This document shows positions 1-6,187 of a DNA stretch of 7,930 nt, piece by piece. This DNA comes from Syntrophobacterales bacterium (lineage in GTDB: Bacteria; Desulfobacterota; Syntrophorhabdia; Syntrophorhabdales; WCHB1-27), in NCBI GenBank assembly GCA_017881765.1, contig JADGQN010000218.1, positions 1-7,930 on the forward strand. Direction: 5' to 3'. The position numbers and the translations under genes are program-made. Numbering within the stretch: position 1 is the first letter of the stretch; each line of letters opens with the position of its first letter. The notes under the pieces were generated by a model. The model had not been told where the DNA came from, ran no database searches, and saw only the letters and a program-made list of their open reading frames with translations.

Positions 1-53
1 ACGAATGCTACGCTGATCACTAACGTTAGAGCTACTAACAATGCTTTTTTCAT
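1..53 (-). CDS. Secreted small protein, paralogue of the adjacent gene (5' end only)
   Basis: Only the first 17 codons and two further bases are present; the gene continues beyond the left edge. The start ATG (51-53) follows a strong Shine-Dalgarno, AAAGGAGG, about 6 nt upstream. The visible peptide MKKALLVALTLVISVAF is the start of a Sec signal peptide. It matches the neighbouring protein (MKKALLIALTLLVSVAF) at 14 of 17 residues. The DNA is about 77% identical over 53 nt, with many differences at third codon positions, so this is an old tandem duplication kept under protein-level selection at least in the leader. It starts 27 bp after the stop of the upstream copy with no promoter seen between, so it is probably co-transcribed from the sigma-54 promoter at 583-598. 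The mature protein is not visible, so shared function is inference. Confidence 0.8.
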   Translation of the reverse strand, partial: MKKALLVALTLVISVAF

Positions 54-80
54 ACGACCCTCCTTTGGTTTTTTATGTTA

Positions 81-533
81 CTACTTTGCGGATGCGGGCT
101 TTATAGGCTTTGCACCCGGTTTCACCTCTTTTTTCATCTCTTTCTTTTCCGCTTCCTTCGTCACGGAGGAGGCCATCATCTTGCCTTCCTTCTTCGTGTA
201 CTTTACCGTGACCTTGTCGCCTTCCTTCACGTCGCCTTTCATTCTGGCGATCCCCACGTCGAAGGTCATTTCGTCCTTTTTACTTTTCACGACGATGCTC
301 TTCGCCGCGGTATCCACCGTTGTGACATCACCGCTGTACTGGTGTGTCTTCCCTTTGGCTCCCTTCTTCTCAGGAGCCTTACGCTCAACCACGGGCTTCT
401 TCTCGGGCGCTGAAGCATGAGCCTTCTGAGGGGCTACCGCTGCGGGCTTGCCTGCCGGAGGTTGAGCAAATACGGCAGTCACGAACGCAACGCTGACCAG
501 TAATGTCAGAGCGATTAACAGCGCCTTCTTCAT
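81..533 (-). CDS. Small secreted Lys/Ala/Pro-rich protein with a beta-rich core (function unknown)
   Basis: A 150-residue protein of no family I can name. Residues 1-23 form a Sec signal peptide: KK, then a hydrophobic core, then likely cleavage after V-F-A before Q24, which gives a periplasmic or exported product. Residues 24-63 are a low-complexity Ala/Pro/Lys linker. Residues about 64-125 form a compact alternating-hydrophobic core (YSGDVTTVD, SIVVKSKKDEMTFDV, VKEGDKVTVKYTKKEGK, ASSV) that reads like a small OB- or SH3-like beta barrel. Such domains occur in uncharacterised periplasmic proteins of this bacterial group; that comparison is from memory. The tail 126-150 is again Lys-rich. The protein has no cysteine and is strongly basic. 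AAAGGTGG lies about 8 nt before the ATG. A sigma-54 promoter with twin upstream palindromes faces the gene, so it is the probable target of the adjacent two-component system. A paralogue follows 27 bp downstream. Confidence 0.85.
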   Translation of the reverse strand: MKKALLIALTLLVSVAFVTAVFAQPPAGKPAAVAPQKAHASAPEKKPVVERKAPEKKGAKGKTHQYSGDVTTVDTAAKSIVVKSKKDEMTFDVGIARMKGDVKEGDKVTVKYTKKEGKMMASSVTKEAEKKEMKKEVKPGAKPIKPASAK

Positions 534-582
534 TCCCTATCACCACCTTTCTGTTTTTATTTTTTGAACCTATCGTCTAAAG

Positions 583-598
583 TGCATCTGCTATGCCA
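583..598 (-). promoter_or_regulatory. Sigma-54 (-24/-12) promoter
   Basis: Read on the minus strand this is TGGCATAGCAGATGCA. Against the sigma-54 consensus TGGCAC-N5-TTGCW it has the full TGGCA block, the invariant GG at -24 (plus positions 596-597), exactly 10 bp between GG and GC, and TGCA at -12 (GC at 584-585). Predicted transcription starts near 572, leaving a leader of about 39 nt before the ATG at 533. It faces the small secreted protein gene. The adjacent upstream gene encodes a regulator with the GAFTGA loop that sigma-54 requires, which independently supports the call. Confidence 0.85.
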
Positions 599-670
599 GG
601 ACCTCTTTCCGTTAAAAAACAAGCAATATTGATATGTTACGATAGACGATGCGGGAAGGTGGCAGTATTT

Positions 671-686
671 GTCGGATTTTTCCGAC
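671..686. promoter_or_regulatory. Palindromic activator site, promoter-proximal copy
   Basis: Perfect inverted repeat GTCGGA-TTTT-TCCGAC, centred near -107 relative to the predicted sigma-54 start. It has the same two arms as the copy at 704-719. Neither strand has a T-tract after the stem, so an intrinsic terminator is unlikely. Position, dyad symmetry and duplication fit an enhancer (upstream activating sequence) for a sigma-54 activator. The adjacent response regulator is the obvious candidate binder (inference). Confidence 0.75.
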
Positions 687-700
687 TTATGATGTCCAAC

Positions 701-2191
701 TCAGTCGGAGATTTCCGACGGTGATTTTTCTGATGATCCCGGGATGGCCGGGCTTTTTCCCTGGCCGGAGCGCAGCTTAAAGTCGTACAGCCCCAACTCT
801 TTAAGTTTCGCGACGGCTGTGTAGAACGTGTCTTTGTTGATATTGAGCCGTTCGATGATCTTCTTTGGTTCGGTCATGGCCGGGTACCCGGCGTCCAGGC
901 GGTCCAGGCTTGAGAGATACAGGTAGAGTCTGTATTCCGCGGCCGTCAGTCTCGCGTCGATGATGAATTCCATTTTGTGTCGAAAGGTCTGCTGGACGAA
1001 CTGACCTTCTTGTACTTGTTTGATCTCTTCCGGCATGTGCTCAGCATCTATCGTATCCTCATCGCACATCACGTACGCCCTTTCGATGACCGATTCAAGC
1101 TGCCTCACGTTGCCGGGCCACGAATAGCCCATAAGCAGTTGAAGGGCATCGTTGGACATGTTCTTCTTTCTTACGTGCGACTCGTTCAATCTCTTGAGAA
1201 AATGTTCTACCAGCACCGGGATATCCGTCATCCTCTCCCTGAGGGGCGGTATGGTAAACGCTATCACGTTGAGGCGATAGTAAAGGTCCTGCCGGAACCT
1301 GCCTGTCTTGATCTCCTCTTCCAGCTTCTTGTTCGTTGCGGCAATGATCCGGACGTCCAGCTTGATCGTTTCCTTCCCGCCGATCCGACGTATCTCTTTC
1401 TCCTGAATAGTTCTTAGCACCTTAGCCTGCATGGCCGACGTGAGGTCTCCGATTTCGTCGAGAAGGAGTGTGCTGTGGTTTGACTGCTCGAACAGGCCGA
1501 TGTGTCTCGTGACTGCCCCGGTGAAGGCGCCCTTTTCGTAACCGAACAACTCGCTCTCCAGTAAAGTTTCCGGTATGGCCGCGCAATTGATAGCGAAAAA
1601 GGGGTGTTGCACCCGGGGGCTGTTGTAATGGATACTTTTGGCAAAAAGCTCTTTCCCTGTTCCGCTTTCGCCGTAGATCAGGACAGTGGAGTTCGTGGGC
1701 GCAACCCTCCGGACGATCTTGAATAGCTCACGCATGCTCCCGTGGTCACTGATGATGTTATCCAGCTGGAACTTGTCCACGAGCTGGTCCTTGAGCATGA
1801 TGTTATCTTTGAGCAGACGAACCTGATCCACGGCGTTTTGCAGGACGAGAAGAAGCTGGTCCTTTTCAAGGGGTTTTTCGAGATAATGGAAAGCCCCCAG
1901 TCTCGTTGCCTCTACCGCGGAAGGAATGGAGCCGAAGGCCGTGACTATGATCACGTGACAGGGCCGGTTTTGCGACTTGACCTCCTTGAGTATTTCGGTT
2001 CCATCCATATCGGGCAGCCTCAAGTCGGTCAAAACAACGTCAAAAGAAGCACTTTTCAGGAGTTCTATGGCTTTTCCGCCAGTGCCGGCATCCTCCACGT
2101 AGTAGCCCTCTTTGACCAGGATGGTCTTGATGATGTCTCTCTGATTCCGGTCGTCTTCGACAACGAGGACTGTTCTCGCATCATGCTTCAT
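701..2191 (-). CDS. Sigma-54-dependent response regulator, NtrC-type, with a non-Fis C-terminal winged helix
   Basis: A 496-residue transcriptional activator. Residues 5-120 are a receiver domain: acidic pocket D13/D14, phospho-acceptor D56 (LTDLRLP), T84 and K106. Residues about 145-385 are an AAA+ sigma-54 interaction domain: Walker A GESGTGK 174-180, GAFTGA loop 221-226, Walker B LLLDE with D245/E246, arginine-finger region around R298-R306, and sensor II WPGNVRQLE 358-366. NtrC proteins normally end in a Fis-type helix-turn-helix. Here residues about 408-472 (LTAAEYRLYLYLSSLD, then IIERLNINKDTFYTAVAKL, then KELGLYDFK) look like a winged helix of the HTH_36 or replication-initiator type. 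A Ser/Pro-rich tail follows (473-496). The ATG has AAAGGTG about 7 nt upstream and overlaps the kinase gene by 11 nt, so the two form a cognate pair. The probable target is the sigma-54 promoter just downstream. Function as a phospho-activated enhancer-binding protein is well supported; the target is inference. Confidence 0.93.
   Translation of the reverse strand: MKHDARTVLVVEDDRNQRDIIKTILVKEGYYVEDAGTGGKAIELLKSASFDVVLTDLRLPDMDGTEILKEVKSQNRPCHVIIVTAFGSIPSAVEATRLGAFHYLEKPLEKDQLLLVLQNAVDQVRLLKDNIMLKDQLVDKFQLDNIISDHGSMRELFKIVRRVAPTNSTVLIYGESGTGKELFAKSIHYNSPRVQHPFFAINCAAIPETLLESELFGYEKGAFTGAVTRHIGLFEQSNHSTLLLDEIGDLTSAMQAKVLRTIQEKEIRRIGGKETIKLDVRIIAATNKKLEEEIKTGRFRQDLYYRLNVIAFTIPPLRERMTDIPVLVEHFLKRLNESHVRKKNMSNDALQLLMGYSWPGNVRQLESVIERAYVMCDEDTIDAEHMPEEIKQVQEGQFVQQTFRHKMEFIIDARLTAAEYRLYLYLSSLDRLDAGYPAMTEPKKIIERLNINKDTFYTAVAKLKELGLYDFKLRSGQGKSPAIPGSSEKSPSEISD
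704..719. promoter_or_regulatory. Palindromic activator site, distal copy (inside the regulator's 3' end)
   Basis: Perfect inverted repeat GTCGGA-GATT-TCCGAC with arms identical to the copy at 671-686; only the 4-bp centre differs. Centre-to-centre distance is 33 bp, about three helical turns, so dimers on the two sites would lie on roughly the same DNA face. It is centred near -140 from the predicted sigma-54 start. It overlaps the last codons of the response-regulator gene, just before that gene's stop at 701-703. Confidence 0.72.
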
Positions 2192-3674
2192 AATACGGCA
2201 CCTTTATCGTGATTTTGGTCTTTTGCCCTGCTGAGCTTTCCACGGAAATGGTGCCTCCATGCTCTTCGATAAGTCTTTTGGTAATGGTGAGACCAAGACC
2301 GATGCCATACTTTTTTGTGGAGTAATAGGGTTCGAATATCTTTCCAGCTTCCTCTTGCGCTACCCCTTTCCCGCTGTCCGTTACGGAAATGTAGGAGAAA
2401 CCGTTATCTTTTCCGCATTCGATGAGAACCGTGCCCGTGCCGTCTATCGCCTGGATAGAGTTGAGCAGCAGATTGATGACACAGATCCGCATATATTCCA
2501 CGTCGCAATAGAACTGGCCGCCGTCTTTGCAAACCGTAGTGAGTTCTATTCCGTCATTCACTTTGTCCTTCACGATTGCCAGGGCATCACTCACCAGCGC
2601 CTCTGGCTCCACCCAGGTTCTATTCAACACGATGGGCTTGCCCACAAAGAGGAAGTTGTTGATCAGCTCATTAACCCTGTATATCTCCTTTTTCAAGTTG
2701 TCCAGAAGGGCCGTAATATCCTCCCTGCCGGATACGTTCTCTTCAGCGATCCGTTCCTTTATGTGACCGATGGAAAGGGAAAGGAAGTTGAGGGGATTTC
2801 GCACTTCGTGAGCTATGCCCGATGCCAGCTGGCCTATCATCGAAAGCTGCTCGGTCTTTTTCAGTTTTTCCTCCAGCTCCTTTCTCTCGCTGAGCTTGTC
2901 CACCATCTCGTTAAAGCTGTTGACCATCACCCCTATCTCGTCTCCGCGACCGGTGTCGCGAATCTTGACGAGCTCGCCGCCTGCTATTTTTTTGGCCGCG
3001 GTAGCAATCCTCTTGATGGGGTCAGTATACTTTTCCGCAAAGATCAGGCAGATGATGATCCCGATACTGAAGGCAAAGATGGTGCTGAGGATCCTCTTCA
3101 GGTGATTTCTTCGCTGAAGGTACCTGTAGTCATCCAGGACCATGCTTACGTGAATGTAGCCCATCTTCTTTCCCTTGATTGAAACGGGCATGATGACGCT
3201 GTAGAGGCGCTGTCCTTCCTTCTTGCCCGATTCTTCGCCCAGGCGCGCGGTAATCATCAGGTCTTTCTTTCTCCCTGATTTGTCGCCGGCCGCTATTTTC
3301 TTGGGAGGCTGTTGGACCGTGCCTATCTTCTGCGGGTCTGAACTTGCTATGACCTCTGACGCATCGCTCAGGATGGAGATTTCACGTATCCCTTTCTTAT
3401 TCAAGTTATCTACATACGTTTTAAGCCTCTGTGTGCTGTCTCCCCGGTAAGTGAGCTCTTCGACGCTGATCTGAATTGCCTTGGTGATATCATCGATATT
3501 GTCCGTAACCTTCTCAAGGATCATCTCCTCGCTCTTTGTGTAAATGATGGTGAGCGAGCCAATTGAAGTGAGGAGAAGAAAGAGAAGAATCAGCAAAAGC
3601 TGAGTCCTCAAAGAGAGACTACGAAAAAAACCTTTTAGACGTTTACCGAATTGCCGAACTTTTTCTGCAAACAT
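2181..3674 (-). CDS. Membrane sensor histidine kinase, NtrB/AtoS-like partner of the downstream regulator
   Basis: A 497-residue inner-membrane kinase. TM1 spans about 24-46 and TM2 about 193-213; they enclose a periplasmic domain of about 145 residues (47-192) that should be the sensor but has no recognisable ligand motif. HAMP follows at about 214-266. The dimerisation/phosphoacceptor helix has GIAHEVRNPL with phospho-accepting H289. The ATPase domain shows the N box NLLLNSIQA (N401, N405), G1 DSGKG (433-437), F box IFEPYYSTK (447-455) and G2 GIGLGLTI (457-464). All catalytic boxes are intact. The ATG at 3672-3674 has GGAGAGGG just upstream and lies inside gltX, a 40-nt overlap; the next internal ATG would remove TM1, so the upstream start is preferred. 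It overlaps the regulator gene by 11 nt, which implies translational coupling of a cognate pair. The signal sensed is unknown. Confidence 0.93.
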   Translation of the reverse strand: MFAEKVRQFGKRLKGFFRSLSLRTQLLLILLFLLLTSIGSLTIIYTKSEEMILEKVTDNIDDITKAIQISVEELTYRGDSTQRLKTYVDNLNKKGIREISILSDASEVIASSDPQKIGTVQQPPKKIAAGDKSGRKKDLMITARLGEESGKKEGQRLYSVIMPVSIKGKKMGYIHVSMVLDDYRYLQRRNHLKRILSTIFAFSIGIIICLIFAEKYTDPIKRIATAAKKIAGGELVKIRDTGRGDEIGVMVNSFNEMVDKLSERKELEEKLKKTEQLSMIGQLASGIAHEVRNPLNFLSLSIGHIKERIAEENVSGREDITALLDNLKKEIYRVNELINNFLFVGKPIVLNRTWVEPEALVSDALAIVKDKVNDGIELTTVCKDGGQFYCDVEYMRICVINLLLNSIQAIDGTGTVLIECGKDNGFSYISVTDSGKGVAQEEAGKIFEPYYSTKKYGIGLGLTITKRLIEEHGGTISVESSAGQKTKITIKVPYYEA

Positions 3675-5008
3675 GACACCCTCTCCAGGATAATCTGCTC
3701 TGGTGTGAGACGAAAGACTTCCTTCAATGGAGGCCCACTCTTTCTGCCTGTTATGGCAATACGCAAGAGCATCATCAGGTCCCGCCTGGCCAGTCCTGTT
3801 TCTTTCTCCATGGTTTCGTAAATCTCTTCAAATGATTTTTTCGCATTTCCTGCCAGCGTCTCTCCCAGGAGTACGACAGACCGCTCTAAGCCTTTCACGC
3901 GGGAGAGGTGGTCGAAAGCCTCAGCGTGGATGCCGGGACTATCGAAGATATCCAGAAACTCCTTCATTTCGATCAGGGTCTTTCCGTTTTCCCGAAGCAG
4001 TGCTACCCTGTCCGCCCAGGTATCGCCCAGCCCGAGTTCTGAGAGCAGCCGGTCGAGAGGCAGGGCCCTTAAGTGGGCTGCGTTGAGCCACAGGAGCTTG
4101 TCAAAATCAAAGAGTGAGTCAGAGCCTGAATAAGCGTCGATAGAAAAATCGCGTACCACCTCTTGTGCCTGCAAAAATTCATGCTGCACACTCCTGCCTA
4201 TAATGGCCAGATAGTTGACGAGGGCCTCCGGCAATATCCCCATACTCTTGAACTCGGCTATACTCGTGGCTCCGTGCCGTTTGCTCAATGGTTTCTTGTC
4301 CGGACCCATGAGAAGCCCATGGTGAGCATAGTTAGGGGCTTTCCTGTCAAACATCAGAAAAAGCATGATCTGCTTCGGCGTATTTGACAAATGATCTGAG
4401 CCCCGGATGACATCGGTAATCTCCATCACCATATCGTCCACGGCAGCCGCAAAGTTGTACGAAGGTATGCCGTCCTGCCTGACCAGTATGAAATCATCCA
4501 CGTGGTTGCGGGGGAAGGAGATTTCTCCATGCATGCCGTCGCGAAAACGTATTTCCTTATCCAACGCACGCAATCGGACAACAAGGGGTTTACCCTCTTT
4601 TTCGAGGGCCTGGCAAGAGCTTTCCGAGAGTGCCCGACATTTTCCCCTGTATCTCGGGGGCTCGCCTCTGCGAAGCGCATTGCTGCGCTCGGCTTCAAGC
4701 TCCTCTTTGGTGCAGAAACATTTGTAAGCATACCCGTGAGCCAGAAGGGCATCCGCGTGTTCGCGATATATCGGGATGCGCTCGGACTGCAGGTAAGGAC
4801 CTTCGTCCCAGGAGAGGCCGAGCCATTTCAAGTCTTCCAGGATCGTCTCCGCAAAGAGCGCCTCAGACCGCGCGAGGTCCGTGTCCTCTATGCGCAAGAC
4901 GAATGTGCCGGTGTTGTGGCGGGCCAAAAGATAGTTGAGGACTGCTGTCCGGGCGTTGCCCACGTGGAGGTTGCCTGTGGGACTTGGAGCAAACCTTACG
5001 CGTACCAT
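3635..5008 (-). CDS. gltX: Glutamyl-tRNA synthetase
   Basis: Cytoplasmic class I aminoacyl-tRNA synthetase that charges tRNA-Glu with glutamate; 457 residues, normal for the bacterial enzyme. It begins MVRVRFAPSPTG with the HIGH-type motif HVGN at 15-18. It has LRIEDTD at 38-44, the CxC and YxxxC zinc-knuckle pattern at C97, C99, Y120 and C124, LVRQDGIPSYNFA around 175-187, GSDH at 203-206 and a KMSKR-type motif KPLSKR at 239-244. The C-terminal anticodon-binding half is complete. I place the start at 5006-5008: GAGGGGGG lies just upstream, and the signature N-terminus begins there. The frame stays open for 12 more codons into ispF, but that is an unlikely extension. The ispF stop is 10 nt upstream. 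The 3' end overlaps the kinase gene by 40 nt. Whether it also charges tRNA-Gln cannot be told from sequence alone. Confidence 0.96.
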   Translation of the reverse strand: MVRVRFAPSPTGNLHVGNARTAVLNYLLARHNTGTFVLRIEDTDLARSEALFAETILEDLKWLGLSWDEGPYLQSERIPIYREHADALLAHGYAYKCFCTKEELEAERSNALRRGEPPRYRGKCRALSESSCQALEKEGKPLVVRLRALDKEIRFRDGMHGEISFPRNHVDDFILVRQDGIPSYNFAAAVDDMVMEITDVIRGSDHLSNTPKQIMLFLMFDRKAPNYAHHGLLMGPDKKPLSKRHGATSIAEFKSMGILPEALVNYLAIIGRSVQHEFLQAQEVVRDFSIDAYSGSDSLFDFDKLLWLNAAHLRALPLDRLLSELGLGDTWADRVALLRENGKTLIEMKEFLDIFDSPGIHAEAFDHLSRVKGLERSVVLLGETLAGNAKKSFEEIYETMEKETGLARRDLMMLLRIAITGRKSGPPLKEVFRLTPEQIILERVSCLQKKFGNSVNV

Positions 5009-5018
5009 GGGTCCCCCC

Positions 5019-5489
5019 TCACTCGGCGAGCAGACAGACGGCATACGCTGCTATGCCTTGCCCTTCGCCCAGATAACCGAGCCCTTCCGAGGTCTTTCCC
5101 TTGATACTCACTCGCTCCATGTCGATGGAAAGGAGGCTTGCGATGCGCTCCCTCAACCGATCCCGGTATGGGGCGATTCTCGGCTCTTCACAGATGACGA
5201 CGGCGTCCATGTTCACGATGGCAAAGCCCTTGGTGCGCACCCGGCCAACCACGTGCGTAAGTATCTTCTCGCTCTCGATTCCTTTGATGCTCTCGTCGGT
5301 ATCAGGAAAGTGGAGGCCTATATCGCCGTCGGCAGCCGCGCCGAGAATGGCATCGCTGATGGCGTGGAGCAGCACATCGCCATCCGAATGGCCGCGCAAT
5401 CCCTTCTGAAATGGGATGGTAAGACCGCCGAGGACCAGTTTACGCCCCTCGATGAACGCGTGAACATCAAAACCAAGGCCGACTCTCAT
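5019..5489 (-). CDS. ispF: 2-C-methyl-D-erythritol 2,4-cyclodiphosphate synthase
   Basis: MEP-pathway enzyme that cyclises the CDP-methylerythritol phosphate intermediate, releasing CMP; 156 residues, the usual length. It starts MRVGLGFDVHAF with metal ligands D8 and H10; H42 lies in GHSDGDVLLHAISDAI (33-48), the third zinc ligand. DGDIGLHFPDTD (54-65) carries the second-metal and substrate-binding acid, and GKTSEGLG (131-138) carries T133 and E135 of the CDP site. Its ATG overlaps the ispD stop as ATGA (4 nt), the classic sign of translational coupling with the enzyme two steps upstream in the same pathway. AAAAGG lies about 6 nt before the ATG. Active in the cytoplasm as a trimer (family knowledge). 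Confidence 0.97.
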   Translation of the reverse strand: MRVGLGFDVHAFIEGRKLVLGGLTIPFQKGLRGHSDGDVLLHAISDAILGAAADGDIGLHFPDTDESIKGIESEKILTHVVGRVRTKGFAIVNMDAVVICEEPRIAPYRDRLRERIASLLSIDMERVSIKGKTSEGLGYLGEGQGIAAYAVCLLAE

Positions 5490-6184
5490 GCATTGCCTTT
5501 TAACTGGGAGAGGATACCCTTTGCTATGATGAGATCTTCAGGCGTTGTTATTTTGATATTGTACGGTGAGCCTTCTACGACCTTTACCCGTTTGCCCAGG
5601 TATTCCACGAACGTCGCGTCATCGTAGCCCAGGAGCTTCTTGGCAAGACCCTCTCTATAGGCCTTAATAATGAGCTCATACTTGAACGTCTGCGGCGTCT
5701 GGATCTGCCAGAGAGCGTCTCTCTCAAGGGTCTTGGATACAAACCCTTCCTTGGAAATTATTTTTATCGTATCTCTGGCGGGTAGAGCAGGGATGATTGC
5801 ATCGAACATCTCCATGAGAGATATGCTCTTCTCGATGAAAGCAGGAGAAACGAAAGGTCGAGCCGCATCATGTATCACCACTATGTCGCACGGCTCGTCA
5901 ATCGCTTCCAGCCCATTTCTTACCGAGTCCTGACGGAGTCGCCCGCCGATAACGAGCTTGACGATTTTGCTGAACTTGTAAACCTCCAGTATCTCTTCCT
6001 GGATCAACGGCAGGTCCCTCTGATTGACTACCAGATAAACCCCGTCCACAGGGCGAGACTCTTCGAACACTTGCAAAGAGTGAACGAGAATCGGCCTGTC
6101 ATCAAGAAGAAGAAACTGTTTGTTAGTTGAAGAGCCCATTCGCTTGCCGGCGCCGCCGGCAAGGAGGATCGCCAGGGTCCTCAT
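5486..6184 (-). CDS. ispD: 2-C-methyl-D-erythritol 4-phosphate cytidylyltransferase
   Basis: MEP-pathway enzyme that joins CTP and 2-C-methylerythritol 4-phosphate into CDP-methylerythritol; 232 residues, typical. The N-terminal nucleotide loop is LLAGGAGKRMG (7-17) with R15, then NKQF with K22. RQDSVRNGL (84-92), HDAARPF (105-111, metal-binding D106), ERD with R155, TPQTF (163-167), DDA (188-190) and NIKITTPEDL (209-218, K211) complete the active site. The four catalytic Arg/Lys positions known from the E. coli enzyme are present. The ATG at 6182-6184 has AGGTGAGA upstream and begins 3 nt after the PIN-TRAM stop. ispE, which acts between IspD and IspF, is not in this window. Confidence 0.97.
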   Translation of the reverse strand: MRTLAILLAGGAGKRMGSSTNKQFLLLDDRPILVHSLQVFEESRPVDGVYLVVNQRDLPLIQEEILEVYKFSKIVKLVIGGRLRQDSVRNGLEAIDEPCDIVVIHDAARPFVSPAFIEKSISLMEMFDAIIPALPARDTIKIISKEGFVSKTLERDALWQIQTPQTFKYELIIKAYREGLAKKLLGYDDATFVEYLGKRVKVVEGSPYNIKITTPEDLIIAKGILSQLKGNA

Positions 6185-6187
6185 AGA

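Noticed and set aside
618..640. Possible IHF site between the palindromes and the sigma-54 promoter
   Set aside because: TATCAA is present on the minus strand, but the required TTR after four bases reads GCT. The AT-rich tract could still bend, but the site is not supported.
671..719. Hairpins at the end of the regulator gene as intrinsic terminators
   Set aside because: The stems are short (6 bp, mixed GC) and no run of T follows on either strand. Two copies with identical arms at enhancer distance fit protein-binding sites better.
2259..3182. Long plus-strand open frame opposite the kinase gene
   Set aside because: It lies entirely antisense to a kinase gene with all catalytic motifs intact and shows no recognisable domain. 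Other plus-strand frames in the window are shadows for the same reason.
3667..3680. A second GG-N10-GC sigma-54-like match on the minus strand (TTGCA at -12)
   Set aside because: It spans the kinase start codon, so transcription would start inside the kinase gene. The -24 block is only GGGTG, far from TGGCA. Probably chance.
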